DNA from: an uncultured Saprospiraceae bacterium | GTDB lineage: Bacteria > Bacteroidota > Bacteroidia > Chitinophagales > Saprospiraceae | DNA length: 36,479 bases | Direction of reading: 5' to 3' | Assembly (NCBI GenBank): GCA_937951685.1 | Contig: CALFBG010000107.1 | Span: forward strand, 1 to 36,479 | In this document: positions 18,778-28,500 of the stretch, piece after piece | Numbering within the stretch: position 1 is the stretch's first letter | How the letters are laid out: each line of letters opens with the position of its first letter | Notes under the pieces: model-generated | The model's database searches: none | Seen by the model: only the letters and a program-made list of their open reading frames with translations | What the model was told of the DNA's origin: nothing | Made by a program: the position numbers and the translations under genes

Positions 18778-19219
18778 TTACCTCGCCTTTCAAGACCAAC
18801 TGACCGTCAAATCCGCCGACGGCAAATCTTGGATTTTTGATCCGTTGCGTCGCAAATACTTAGTCGCCGGTCCAGAAGAATTGGTGCGACAATTAGTTAT
18901 TTTCTATTTCATTCAACAACTCGCTTATAATAAAAATCGAATTAAAGTTGAAATGGGATTGAAAGTCAACACTTTAGCGAGAAGGTGCGATATTCTAGTT
19001 TATGATAGTTCGGTTCAGCCGTTTTTATTAGTAGAATGCAAAGCACCAAAAGTAGATATTACCCAAGCGACCTTTGAGCAAATTGCGCGGTACAATATGC
19101 CACTCCAGGTGCCTTTCCTCATGGTTACCAACGGCATTAAAACCTATTGCTGCCAGATTCATTACGATACGCAAAGCTTTACTTTTCTTGACCATATTCC
19201 CCCGTACCCCACGCTTTAA
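18761..19219 (+). CDS. HsdR N-terminal-like protein (PD-(D/E)XK fold), stand-alone
   Basis: A 152-residue protein resembling the N-terminal nuclease-fold region of type I restriction R subunits, a small stand-alone family common in Bacteroidota. I start it at 18761 (MLITINYLAF), which gives the usual family length; the frame is open upstream but has no family similarity. Visible core: FDPLRRKYLVAGPEELVRQ near 26-44, then the candidate catalytic set Asp77 (RCDILVY) and Glu92-Cys-Lys94 (LLVECKAP), followed by TFEQIARYN and LMVTNGIKTYC. No motor, methylase or specificity genes are near, so this is not a restriction system. Its start overlaps the end of the REC-HPt gene by 17 bases, suggesting translational coupling. 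Biological role of the family is unknown to me. Confidence 0.82.
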   Translation: MLITINYLAFQDQLTVKSADGKSWIFDPLRRKYLVAGPEELVRQLVIFYFIQQLAYNKNRIKVEMGLKVNTLARRCDILVYDSSVQPFLLVECKAPKVDITQATFEQIARYNMPLQVPFLMVTNGIKTYCCQIHYDTQSFTFLDHIPPYPTL

Positions 19220-19621
19220 TCTTGCGAAAGACTCGACAGAGACTTGACTAAGAGAAGACCGCAAAAGGGGAATACTTTTGTCCGAGTGAATTGATCAATA
19301 AGCAAGTCTACCCCCAAGAAGGTATAAGCAGCAAGCATCTATTTTAAACGACTCCCCCATCTGCCAAAAGGAAGACTATTTTCTAGCCGATATTCCCCGC
19401 AATCTGAGCTAAAATTATTAATTTGTGATCTTAAGTGCCAGATAAGCTAAATAAACTCCATTTTAGAGCAGTCGAATCTTACTTAGCTTACCGTGTACTA
19501 AAAGATGTTACACTAGCAAATATCCGCTAGGCATTTTCCTAAAAGCCTGTTTTACATCTTTTTATATTTGAAAGTCGTTTTGAAGTTGTTTGAGTTTTAC
19601 AAAAAAATTCTCCTTTTTACT
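19220..19621. other. Intergenic region carrying the threonine-operon promoter
   Basis: About 400 bases without a supported gene. It holds the -7 element at 19563-19570. A short minus-strand frame that overlaps the preceding gene has no domain and is rejected. Confidence 0.4.
19563..19570 (+). promoter_or_regulatory. Bacteroidota -7 promoter element of the threonine operon
   Basis: TATATTTG fits TAnnTTTG. Transcription would begin just after, leaving a ~45-base leader to the ATG at 19622. It overlaps an upstream in-frame ATG at 19568, which argues against that ATG being the start. Confidence 0.45.
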
Positions 19622-20572
19622 ATGAGAAAAGATAAAATCTTAGTCATTGGAGCCAATGGACAAATTGGTTCTGTGCTAACCAAAGCGCTACGGGCTGCGT
19701 TTGGAAATGATGCCGTGATTGCTACGGATATTCGCAATGCGGTTGACCAAGCTCCTTTTGAGTTACTCAACATTTTAGATGCTGATCGACTCGCGGAGAT
19801 TATTGATCGCTACAAAATCACGCAAATCTATCATCTGGCAGCGATCCTTTCTGCCAAAGGAGAAGCTAATCCAAGAGGCACGTGGAACATCAATATGGAA
19901 GGCTTGTTTAATGTCCTAGAAGTTGCCATTGCCAAAAAGATAGATAAAGTATTTTTTCCGAGTTCTATCGCCGTTTTTGGAACGAAATCTCCCAGTATCG
20001 CTACGCCTCAGGATACCATTTTGAATCCCACTACGGTATACGGAATTAGCAAACAAGCCGGAGAACTTTGGTGTAACTATTATTTTGAACGTTACGGTTT
20101 GGATGTCCGTTCTGTGCGTTATCCGGGGATCATTGGTTACGAATCTGCACCGGGTGGAGGGACAACCGATTACGCCGTAGAAATTTACCACGAAGCGATC
20201 AAGCACAAACAATACGAATGTTTTCTAAGTGCCCATACGGAATTGCCCATGCTTTATATGCCGGACGCGATTCGGGGCACCTTGCAACTGATGGAAGCAC
20301 CTGCGGATCAGATTCGTTCCCGTACGAGTTACAATTTAGCAGGCATGAGTTTTAGTCCCGCAGAAATTGCAACGGAGATCCAGCAATTCATTCCTGAATT
20401 TAAAATTAGCTATAAGCCTGACTTCCGACAAAAAATTGCGGATTCTTGGACGAAGAGTATCGACGATCAAGAAGCGCGTAAAGATTGGGGTTGGAAACCA
20501 GATTATGATTTACATAGCATGACTGAAAATATGCTTGAGAATTTATACAAAGAATACAAAGAAGCTGTTTAG
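19622..20572 (+). CDS. tdh: L-threonine 3-dehydrogenase, short-chain (GalE-like) type
   Basis: A cytoplasmic NAD-dependent enzyme oxidising L-threonine to 2-amino-3-ketobutyrate. It belongs to the extended short-chain (epimerase-like) form rather than the zinc form. I start at 19622 (MRKDKILVIGANGQIG), giving 316 residues; an upstream in-frame ATG at 19568 would add an unusual 18-residue tail and overlaps the likely -7 box. Seen: NAD-binding G10-ANGQI-G16, the Asp36 of ATDIRN for adenosine ribose, HLAAILSAKGE, the catalytic Ser114/Ser115 region (FPSSIAVFG) and Tyr140-xxx-Lys144 in TVYGISK, followed by RYPGIIGYE and GGGTTDYAVEI, which are typical of threonine dehydrogenases of this class. The next gene, 83 bases on, encodes the enzyme that uses the unstable product, which makes the assignment firm. 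Confidence 0.92.
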   Translation: MRKDKILVIGANGQIGSVLTKALRAAFGNDAVIATDIRNAVDQAPFELLNILDADRLAEIIDRYKITQIYHLAAILSAKGEANPRGTWNINMEGLFNVLEVAIAKKIDKVFFPSSIAVFGTKSPSIATPQDTILNPTTVYGISKQAGELWCNYYFERYGLDVRSVRYPGIIGYESAPGGGTTDYAVEIYHEAIKHKQYECFLSAHTELPMLYMPDAIRGTLQLMEAPADQIRSRTSYNLAGMSFSPAEIATEIQQFIPEFKISYKPDFRQKIADSWTKSIDDQEARKDWGWKPDYDLHSMTENMLENLYKEYKEAV

Positions 20573-20655
20573 TCCACACTAAGTTAGCATTAACGTTTAG
20601 TGTATTTAAAATCGGCTAAAACGCCAAATTAGCTCATTCCATAAAATAATTACCT

Positions 20656-21843
20656 ATGTTTAAAAATGTTGGTCCAAAAATACAGCAAGAAATTGATGAA
20701 ATTCGAGAAGCTGGTTTATATAAAGAAGAAAGAATTATTACGACTCCACAGGCAGCAGCGATTGAAACTACTGCCGGAGGGGAAGTTTTAAATTTCTGTG
20801 CAAATAACTATTTAGGCCTTTCCGCTCACCCTGACGTTATCGAAGCGGCGAAAGCAGCGATTGATTCGCATGGTTTTGGAATGTCTTCCGTCCGATTCAT
20901 TTGTGGAACGCAAGATATTCATAAAGAACTAGAACAAAAGACCGCAGCGTTTCTAGGAACGGAAGATGCGATTTTGTACGCGGCAGCCTTTGATGCGAAT
21001 GGTGGTCTTTTCGAACCCTTGCTCAATAAAGAAGATGCAATTATTTCGGATTCCTTGAATCACGCTTCGATCATTGATGGCATCCGACTTTGTAAAGCAC
21101 AACGTTATCGCTACAATACGAACGACATGGCGGATTTAGAAGCGAAGTTGAAAGAAGCACAGGGTGCGCGTAGAAGAATGATTGCAACGGACGGCGTTTT
21201 TTCGATGGACGGTACCATTGCGCAGATTGATAAAATTTGTGATCTCGCGGAGCAATATGATGCAATGGTCATGGTAGATGAATGCCACGCCACTGGTTTT
21301 ATTGGCAAAACGGGAAGAGGTACACACGAACATTGTAATGCGATGGGGCGCGTCGATATTATTACGGGAACTTACGGAAAAGCTTTAGGTGGTGCTTCTG
21401 GTGGATTTACTGCCGCTCGAAAAGAAATTGTTGATATCTTACGCCAACGCTCTCGACCATACCTTTTCTCTAATACTTTGGCGCCTGCGATCGTTGGGGC
21501 TTCCATTAAAGTATTGGATTTATTGAGTAGTTCTACAGACTTAAGAGACAAACTAGCAGAGAATACAGCTTACTTCAGAGCAGCAATGACCGATGCGGGT
21601 TTTGATATTTTACCCGGCGTACATCCGATCGTTCCGATTATGTTGTACGATGCTAAGCTTTCGCAAACTTTTGCGCAACAATTATTAGCAGAAGGAATTT
21701 ATGTGATTGGATTTTATTATCCGGTAGTACCGAAAGAAAAGGCAAGAATCCGAGTACAACTTTCAGCAGGTCACGAGCGACACCACTTAGAGAAGGCCGT
21801 CGCAGCGTTTACCAAAGTAGGTAAATCTTTAGGGGTTATTTAA
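20656..21843 (+). CDS. kbl: Glycine C-acetyltransferase (2-amino-3-ketobutyrate CoA ligase)
   Basis: A PLP enzyme of the alpha-oxoamine synthase family, 395 residues, the usual length. It cleaves 2-amino-3-ketobutyrate with CoA to glycine and acetyl-CoA. Visible: the N-terminal [10 protein letters not shown], His136 in SLNHAS stacking on PLP, Asp208 and His211 in [11 protein letters not shown], and the PLP lysine Lys242 in [13 protein letters not shown]. The family also contains serine palmitoyltransferase, KAPA synthase and ALA synthase, but the threonine dehydrogenase gene directly upstream and the close match around [10 protein letters not shown] point to the threonine pathway. Start at 20656 follows an A-rich leader (ataattacct) and matches the family N-terminus. 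A strong hairpin terminator begins 18 bases after the stop codon. Confidence 0.95.
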   Translation: MFKNVGPKIQQEIDEIREAGLYKEERIITTPQAAAIETTAGGEVLNFCANNYLGLSAHPDVIEAAKAAIDSHGFGMSSVRFICGTQDIHKELEQKTAAFLGTEDAILYAAAFDANGGLFEPLLNKEDAIISDSLNHASIIDGIRLCKAQRYRYNTNDMADLEAKLKEAQGARRRMIATDGVFSMDGTIAQIDKICDLAEQYDAMVMVDECHATGFIGKTGRGTHEHCNAMGRVDIITGTYGKALGGASGGFTAARKEIVDILRQRSRPYLFSNTLAPAIVGASIKVLDLLSSSTDLRDKLAENTAYFRAAMTDAGFDILPGVHPIVPIMLYDAKLSQTFAQQLLAEGIYVIGFYYPVVPKEKARIRVQLSAGHERHHLEKAVAAFTKVGKSLGVI

Positions 21844-21860
21844 TCCTTATCCTAAAACAC

Positions 21861-21910
21861 ATCCTTGGCTGAGGTTCCAAGTTGTCTGCCTCAGCCAAGG
21901 ATATATTTTT
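21861..21910. terminator. Rho-independent terminator after kbl
   Basis: A perfect 14-base stem (atccttggctgagg at 21861-21874 with cctcagccaaggat at 21889-21902), a 14-base loop, then atattttt. It closes the threonine operon; the convergent small gene ends at 21909, inside the T-run, so the hairpin may serve both directions. Confidence 0.9.
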
Positions 21911-22100
21911 AAGTCTTAATAATCTTAGCCGTAATCAAATCTTGCTCTAGCCGCGCCAATTGAGACGGTAAGTCTTGCAAACTCTCCACAGATCTTGCGT
22001 GATACTTTCTGAAGGTACCATCTGTTTGTTTTGCCTTGTTGGTTGCTGAAATCAATTTTGCTAAAAGACCATTCAACCTTCTAAAATCATTACTATCCAT
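21909..22100 (-). CDS. Small basic hypothetical protein
   Basis: A 63-residue protein I do not recognise. It is charged, probably all-helical (NGLLAKLISATNKAKQ, then SLQDLPSQLARLEQDLITAKIIK), without signal peptide or membrane segment. The heptad-like spacing of leucines in the second half suggests a short coiled coil. It is separated by ~390 bases from the next minus-strand gene, so it would need its own promoter, and its stop codon sits at the edge of the kbl terminator. No Shine-Dalgarno is visible, which is normal for Bacteroidota. Composition looks protein-like rather than random, but with this length the call stays moderate. Confidence 0.45.
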   Translation of the reverse strand: MDSNDFRRLNGLLAKLISATNKAKQTDGTFRKYHARSVESLQDLPSQLARLEQDLITAKIIKT

Positions 22101-22488
22101 AATTATCTATTTTAGAGTTTAATACATTGTAATTTAAGTACCAATACAAATTATTTTACTTGTACAATCTTGTGCCGTATTTATGATTAAGTTTGATTCC
22201 TATCCTGCGGTAATGGGAATTAGTCACCGAAGTCGTGCTTGTTTCCTAGTCTTTAAATCGTCACTTTCATGGCTCATTCATCTATTACTAGGATCCGCCG
22301 GCAATGAGGTTGGTGCTCAAAAGAGCATTGCCAAAGGCTAGTTTAGCTAGTTTACTTCACTAGAATTACATCAAAAATTTTGCCAATATCAAAAGGGAGT
22401 GATGGTAGCTACGAAAGCAGCACCTAAGTAAAACGCCTACACGTTTAAATTATTCTTTTGGAAGTTTTTTTTAACAAATGAACACCGT
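22101..22488. other. Intergenic spacer with a weak bulged hairpin
   Basis: About 390 bases with no supported gene. A bulged inverted repeat (GGCAA at 22300-22304 and TGCTC-AAAA-GAGCA-TTGCC at 22314-22332) could fold, but there is no T-run or other sign of a defined RNA element. Confidence 0.3.
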
Positions 22489-22881
22489 TTAGATTTCGGT
22501 TACACTGCTTAATAAGCGTTCTTTAATCATTCCGAAGATTCTCTTATTCAAAGCAGTAGTATTTGCGGTGTAAAGAAGATATTCCTCCGTCGTAAAATGA
22601 CCGATGATAACACCTTTCAATTCATTCCGAAAATTGAGATCGGTAGAAAGGACTTTTTCGATGTACGAGCTACGTCTTTCCATTGCCAATTGGAAAAATA
22701 CATTTTTTTTTCTTACCGCATAGTGCCGAAATAATTGTAGCAATAACTCATGCTGAAATTTGAGGATTGGCCGCAAGGTTATATTCTGAAACCGTTCACT
22801 ATCACTCGTTACGACGTCAGCAGTAGCCGTTGGAATAGTAAGTCTGATACTTAGTAATTGTTGAGATCGTTCTACGGACAT
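22489..22881 (-). CDS. Conserved Bacteroidota small protein, often labelled 'glyoxalase' without its motifs
   Basis: A 130-residue cytoplasmic protein with alternating strands and helices: a beta-rich start (SIRLTIPTATADVV), then a helical body (LRPILKFQHELLLQLFRHYA, RRSSYIEKVLSTDLNFRNEL) and the motif GVIIGHFTTEEYLLY. This layout recalls a small Bacteroidota family that, from memory, public annotation often calls glyoxalase; I see none of the metal-binding His/Glu pattern of glyoxalase I, so I do not transfer that function. It lies 69 bases downstream of the aspartate kinase gene on the same strand and is probably co-transcribed with it. Function unknown. Confidence 0.65.
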   Translation of the reverse strand: MSVERSQQLLSIRLTIPTATADVVTSDSERFQNITLRPILKFQHELLLQLFRHYAVRKKNVFFQLAMERRSSYIEKVLSTDLNFRNELKGVIIGHFTTEEYLLYTANTTALNKRIFGMIKERLLSSVTEI

Positions 22882-22950
22882 GGTATTGGATAAAGCTGGT
22901 GACAGCGGATGAATAAATTGCCTCTTCGGTAAATGCGATTACAGCTTTCT

Positions 22951-24258
22951 TTAAACTACGACTTTATCAATACGTTCCACCAATGGAATGTCTTTTAGTA
23001 CCAGTTGAATCGTTTGTCGAGTTTTTCCTTCTAGCATCACGATTTTTCCTTCCCGCAGATTCCGTAGCATTCCTTTTTCGTAGTGCCGTACGGTAATCAA
23101 TTCCAAGTGCTCATCTTTGGTAATTCGGAACTCATCCTTTAACGCATCCATAATCGCATTGATGCGTTTAGGCTTATTGGTCACACAAACGGCAAAACTA
23201 ATCGCATTATTTTGCATCATGTTGATTTTGATTCGATGCGTAGCAAACAAGCCAAATAAGAAACTAAGATGATGCTCTGCAATGAAAGAAAAATCTCTAG
23301 CGGCAATGTGCAGCAAAACTTGTTCTTTTTCCACCACAATTACGGGGGGATAATCGACCAAAATATCGCTACCGATAAATGTACCACTGCCCTCAGGCTC
23401 GACAAAGGACTTGACGTATAAACCTATATTTTTATTTTGTAAAGGCTTGATCGTTTTAGGGTGAATTACCTTGGCACCGTAATACGTCATTTCAATCGCT
23501 TCCTTGTAAGATAAACGATCTACTTTCATGACATTTTTAAATAGTTTTGGATCCGCTGTAAGAATGCCCGGTACATCTTTCCAAATACTCATACTTTCTA
23601 CGTCGAGGCAAAAAGAAAAAATGGCGGCAGAAAAATCGGAACCTTCCCTTCCTAATGTTGTCGTAAAGTTTTCGGAAGTCCCACCGACAAACCCTTGACT
23701 AACCACAAATTGATTTTTTTCAAAAAGTGCCGGTACAACAGCAGTTGCATTCTTGGTAGTTTGTGCCCAATTTATTTTCGCTTCCCGAAAAGTATTATCC
23801 GTAAGGATGACGTCCCGCACATCTAACCAACTCGTTTTAATACCAATTTTATTCAAGTAAGCCACCACAATTTTGGAAGAGACCATTTCCCCGATCGAAA
23901 CGATTTGGTCATAGATATAATCGTAACTATCTTGCACTTCATCTTCAATTACCCATTCTATCTCTGTAAAAAAATCATTGATTGCGGCGTAAACTTCTGC
24001 GTTGGGTTCGAATAAGTCATCCAAAATTTGAAAATGATTTTTTCGTACGGTATCCAACGCTGCGAATGCATCTCCCTCTTGGTAAAAATAGGCATTGACT
24101 ACCTTTTCCAAAGCATTGGTCGTTTTCCCCGTGGCGGAGACAATAATCATCAATTTTTCTTCTTGATACCGCTGTAGGATTTCCCCAATGTGCTTAATTG
24201 CTGCGCTATCTTTCAGGGATGCTCCTCCAAATTTGAATACTTTAATACTTTGACTCAT
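22951..24258 (-). CDS. lysC: Aspartate kinase (monofunctional)
   Basis: A cytoplasmic enzyme phosphorylating L-aspartate, the first step toward lysine, threonine and methionine; 435 residues. Seen: the N-terminal KFGGASL (9-15) at the nucleotide/aspartate site, IIVSATGKTTN (38-48), the TTLGREGSDFSA block (200-210) and WKDVPGILTADPK (226-238), and YGAKVIHPKTI. A C-terminal regulatory region (~313-430) has ACT-like organisation (LLHIAARDFSF, then INMMQNNAISFAVCV), so feedback control by an amino acid is likely but the effector cannot be read. There is no homoserine dehydrogenase domain, unlike ThrA-type fusions. The gene points away from the threonine degradation operon's promoter and converges with it. 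Two small genes follow downstream. Confidence 0.95.
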   Translation of the reverse strand: MSQSIKVFKFGGASLKDSAAIKHIGEILQRYQEEKLMIIVSATGKTTNALEKVVNAYFYQEGDAFAALDTVRKNHFQILDDLFEPNAEVYAAINDFFTEIEWVIEDEVQDSYDYIYDQIVSIGEMVSSKIVVAYLNKIGIKTSWLDVRDVILTDNTFREAKINWAQTTKNATAVVPALFEKNQFVVSQGFVGGTSENFTTTLGREGSDFSAAIFSFCLDVESMSIWKDVPGILTADPKLFKNVMKVDRLSYKEAIEMTYYGAKVIHPKTIKPLQNKNIGLYVKSFVEPEGSGTFIGSDILVDYPPVIVVEKEQVLLHIAARDFSFIAEHHLSFLFGLFATHRIKINMMQNNAISFAVCVTNKPKRINAIMDALKDEFRITKDEHLELITVRHYEKGMLRNLREGKIVMLEGKTRQTIQLVLKDIPLVERIDKVVV

Positions 24259-24301
24259 GCGTTGTACTTTTGCAGACCTTGAGATTCGTTCTAATTTGTT
24301 G

Positions 24302-24309
24302 CAAATATA
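24302..24309 (-). promoter_or_regulatory. Bacteroidota -7 element of the aspartate kinase gene
   Basis: On the minus strand this reads TATATTTG, matching TAnnTTTG, 43 bases before the kinase ATG. No clear -33 box. Confidence 0.4.
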
Positions 24310-24557
24310 TTTAGCTCCACCGAGAAAGTGCTAATGATTGCGCTATTTTTATTGTTTTTGTTTGGGTTTTTGTTTGAGTTTCTTTTTGTGAAAGAATCGC
24401 TTTATTTAAAAGAATCGCTTAACGCAGTGAACTAGGCTGTTAATGATTCTTATTAATAGCTTGCAAATAATTAGTCCCAAAAAAAATAAACCCAAGGATT
24501 TCCCTCAGGTTTACGATCAACACTAACGTTTGGCACGTTTTATAATAATGAAAAGTC

Positions 24558-25487
24558 TTATTTCTCTTTTGGCTTTGGTGGTTCGTAATCAAAGCCAAAT
24601 CGTTTGGCGTAGTCTTCGATGGGCTCTAAGCCGATTGCAGCCCGTCTTTCGTTCACCTTGGCTTCTTCTTCGATTGGGGAGAAGCGAGATTTCCCCGTCT
24701 TTGGATCACGAGAAACTTGCGAGCCGTAAATCTGCTTTTTTCCATTGCGAATATTAATTCGATCAATCAATAAGGCTAAAGAAGACCACCGCAATTCATT
24801 TTTGTCGGCAGCAGCTCGTAGAATAGGCAAGTACTTTTCTTGTACGGCAAGGTCTGCGTGCTGAATCACCAAAAAAGCAGTTCCGGCTTGATTCCCGACC
24901 ATCGTTTTACCGGGATAACCAAATTCCTCAATAATCTCTATAATTCGTAAGGTATTAATCGAATCTAAGCGGTTTTGTTTCTCCCAAAGCTCCGTCATTT
25001 CTTTCGAGTCCCAGCCGAAGGTTTCGCCGATTGCCCGATTCTGTCGGCGATGGCGTTGATCCTTTTCGGCAATGGTTTCTAGTTCTCTCTTTAAAGGAAC
25101 ATTTTGAGTCTCTTCTAGCTTTTTTAACTTCGACGCTAAGTTTTCAGTGATGGCTTCCCAACGATCTGTACCCCGCAAACTTTCGAGATCGCTATCTTTT
25201 TTCATCCAAGCTAAATTCATCCAGCCCGCAGCTACTGATTTTTCTAGCTGATCTAAGCCTTTGGTTGGTTCTCCCGCTAAGGCCCAAGAACAGGCAGCAT
25301 TGTACAATGCGGAGGCAGTAGGCGTTTGGAGGGCGAAAGCCTTTTCAAAGGCTTCCGCCGACGCTTTATATGCTTTGTTTTGATAGTTCTCATCTGCGAG
25401 CGTAAGCCACGCTTTGGCAGATTGGGCATTCATCGTCGTTAATAAGCTGATAAAAAATATGCTCAAAATTGTTTTCATCGTTTTCAT
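24558..25487 (-). CDS. Exported DUF6624-like protein with TPR-like N-terminal region
   Basis: A 309-residue exported protein. A signal peptide (1-21; an alternative start is Met4) is followed by a TPR-like helical region (~22-110: ADENYQNKAYKASAEAFEKA, ALYNAACSWALAGE). Residues ~130-260 have the hallmarks I associate with DUF6624: EKDQRHRR (141-148), WEKQNRLDSIN, FGYPGKTMVGNQAG, VIQHADL (207-213), LIDRINIRNGKKQIYGSQ (to 257) and NERRAAIGL near the end. Function of the domain is unknown; the conserved His, Asp and Gln residues could form a site but this is speculative. It begins 14 bases after the M56 gene, so it is the third gene of the BlaI-M56 operon and probably under the same repressor. 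A diverged relative lies across the operator region at 29806. Confidence 0.8.
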   Translation of the reverse strand: MKTMKTILSIFFISLLTTMNAQSAKAWLTLADENYQNKAYKASAEAFEKAFALQTPTASALYNAACSWALAGEPTKGLDQLEKSVAAGWMNLAWMKKDSDLESLRGTDRWEAITENLASKLKKLEETQNVPLKRELETIAEKDQRHRRQNRAIGETFGWDSKEMTELWEKQNRLDSINTLRIIEIIEEFGYPGKTMVGNQAGTAFLVIQHADLAVQEKYLPILRAAADKNELRWSSLALLIDRINIRNGKKQIYGSQVSRDPKTGKSRFSPIEEEAKVNERRAAIGLEPIEDYAKRFGFDYEPPKPKEK

Positions 25488-25501
25488 GGTTTCAAATTAT
25501 T

Positions 25502-28500
25502 TTATTCAAGATTGAAGACCAAGGCCAACGGGAATCGCAAAAACTCCCCCTTAGGTCCTTTCACTACAATGCGATCAAAATAGATACTCGTTTTCGGTTG
25601 AAGTTCAGTGATTAACTTTTCGATGGTCTCGTGACGAATATCATTGGCAATCACTTTTACCTTGGCACCTTCTTTTGGTAATAAAGTCATATTGAAGTGA
25701 ACAATTTCCAGTTGCGCTTCTCCCACCCAAAGAGCCAAGTCTTTTTCTGAAGACGCGATAAAGCCAGCAAGGGCATCTCGTTTGTTATCTAGTTTTCCCG
25801 TTAGCCCTCTCCATTTCAAAACGACCGCTTTATCAGTAAAATCATAAAACTCAGGAAACAAATCTACCGACTGATCTACAAAGGACTTATCTAAAGAATA
25901 GGTTTGATCAATCTCTGCCCGTGGAACAACCTCGTCTGTTTCATTGATGATCCGCTTAACTGTTTTGAAGTTGGGAATATGAATAATATCTAATTGTTTC
26001 CCATCTTTATATGCTTCGTACATCCATCGGTAGCGCGCATCCGTCGTATCCATTTTAATTCGGGTTCGCTCACCTTCTTGGTGTATAAACTGAAATTTGT
26101 AAATCGCGCGATCCAATAATAAAGCTGTTCGATTCACCTCAGGACGCCAAGCAGCTTGCGGATCAAAAACTGAAATTTTTAATCTAAAACTAAAGCTATC
26201 TAAAGTTGCCGAAACCCAAACGTCGTCTCCTTTTACCACTCGATCAAGGAGTAAGTTTATTTTTTGATCTTGACTTTCTTCTTGTCGAGCAAGATTAATC
26301 GTAACTGGCTCCAAGGATATTTTTTGCTCATCGGGATAGTCGTGTAGGTTATTAGGAAAACGAACAATTGATACCATGCCTTCTTTCATCAAATCATCTG
26401 CCATCCAAATCTTGATATCTTTACTAATGGATTTAACCAAATCGTCGTAATCAACTACAATCCTTTCTTGTTGATACTGACGGCTAGCACTTTCGCCAAA
26501 CGGTACTTTAATACTCCCCCACTCAAACAAATTAGGCTCTTCTTGGAACGTAGCTACTGGCGTCGCAATGGAACTAACCACTCGATAAGATAACGCTTGG
26601 ATACCTTGCGTGATAAAGTCACTCACCTGCTGGTTGTAACGATAAATACTTTTTGGGGAATCCGAAATAGAGAAAACAGCATAAAACACTTGTTGCGCTT
26701 CCGTCCGAATCAACAGCTGAATAGAAGACTCTGCTTTTATTTTGGTTAACAAGGTTTTGAAACATTCCGATTCGCCATCGCAAAATAAGGGAGATTCCTT
26801 TTCGTTTAATACCGCGATGTATACTTTCTCAATAGCCTGCTTTACCCCTTGGTGGTAAACGGACAAGCCTTGATTTTTCGAAGCGGTAAAAACAGAAGCG
26901 TTAATGGATTGTACCGTAAACTTAGCTGATTGATCTAAAGTATTTACGACGTGTACTGGCGTTTGAATCTTTCCCCAGCGAATGTAATCGTTGGTCGCTT
27001 GCACGAACGCTGTTGCGTTGACTTCATTGGTCGCAATCCGAAAACTTACTGGGTAATTTTCTTGGTTATCCAATTGTAATTCACTCAAAGTTAGCTTATC
27101 GCCGGGCCTCAGTGCTGCCCATAAATCGGCGATCGCTTCCTTGGATAGTACTTGCTTTTCATCTAATGGGACCAATTTAGTTACTGCGATTTCCGCACCG
27201 TTTTTGCTCCGTTGAAAAACTAGATTTTTAATCGGTAGTCGCGTATCATTTTTATAAAAAGCAAATGCTCCGCTCAATATTGATTTAATCTGTTCCCGTG
27301 AATATTTTTTTTGAAACTGGTCCTTCGCTACTGCACCCGCTAGTTTCAAGGGCACTTCCATCTCTCCAATCTTAAATCGAACCATCGAAGACCTTAATTC
27401 GGGAGAAGCGACAATTTCTAGTGCCGAAGCAAACAGTAATTTTTCTTGCCGATTCCACTGACGGATTAGCAGTTGATCTCCAACGGCTAGACTACCAAAT
27501 AAATCGGCGATTGCTTGTGGTGTTTCCCAGAGGCTTTGAATCTCCGCCCAAGAAAAGATAGCTTGCTGCGCAGTATCATTTTTCTTGAATTGGAAACTTA
27601 ACGAATCCATGGCAACGGGAATACCTTCTTCGTTGAGGATGGTACAAATATCCCGAAAAGAATTTTGTAGCCTAGCTAAATCAATTTTACGATGTCCAAG
27701 TCTTTTTTGAAAACTAGCTGTCCCCACTTTAGTTGTTGCAACTTCCTGCTCTTTGCGAGTGGTATTGACCGATTGTAATGGGAAATGGATGTTTCCCCAA
27801 TCGAAATAGTAGCTTGAGCTTTTCTCATTTGCCGCCAAGGCTGGAAAACGTTCTTTTTGTGGAAGCGAAAAAGCTTGAGCAGGACCATTGATATTCAATA
27901 AACCCGCTTCGGACACGACTAAAACACCCAGTAATGCTTCTCCGCTGGGCAAGTCTACTTTCAGCATTAAGTTGAAATCCGTTTCTATCGCCGAGGTCAC
28001 TTGATAGAGTTCTTCCAGTCCTCCCTTTTCGGGAATAAGTTTGATAAAATAATCTTCCCCTTCTGGCACAATTCGAAACTCCATCGACTTCGTCGCAACG
28101 GCTGTTCCTCCTTGGTATACTTCAAAATGTGCTAGTTTATTTTTTTCAAAATCTACACGCTTCATTGCCACCAGCTTTAAGGATTCCGTCGCCCCATCAA
28201 ATGGCGTCAGCTGAATTTCTTCATTCCCCCAGTTGATCCAAGTTTGTTGTTTTTCAGCAATGCGATCTACTACGATCAAGTCTTGTGCCCCCAAGTCTTC
28301 TAAGTAAGTATTGACTTCTGAAAGCTGCGTAGTAATTTCATTTGGCAGTTGCTCTACGAGATTAAAAGAAAACAACATCATTAAAATAGCGAGCAATGGC
28401 AAACTCAGGAAATATTTGATCTTCCGCCAAGCTTGAGATGGATCCTGCCCTAGCATAATCAATCGTTTTTTGATTAAGGCCGAAAAGGTATTGACCAATC

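Noticed and set aside
18761-19219. Type I restriction system
   Set aside because: Only the HsdR N-terminal-like part is present, at the size of a stand-alone family; no motor domain, methylase or specificity subunit.
22300-22332. Hairpin in the spacer beside the small gene at 21909-22100, possible small RNA
   Set aside because: The stem is bulged, there is no T-run, and no promoter element was found close by.
23990-24020. GGTTCGAAT, resembling a tRNA T-arm
   Set aside because: It lies inside the aspartate kinase coding sequence and no cloverleaf can be built around it.
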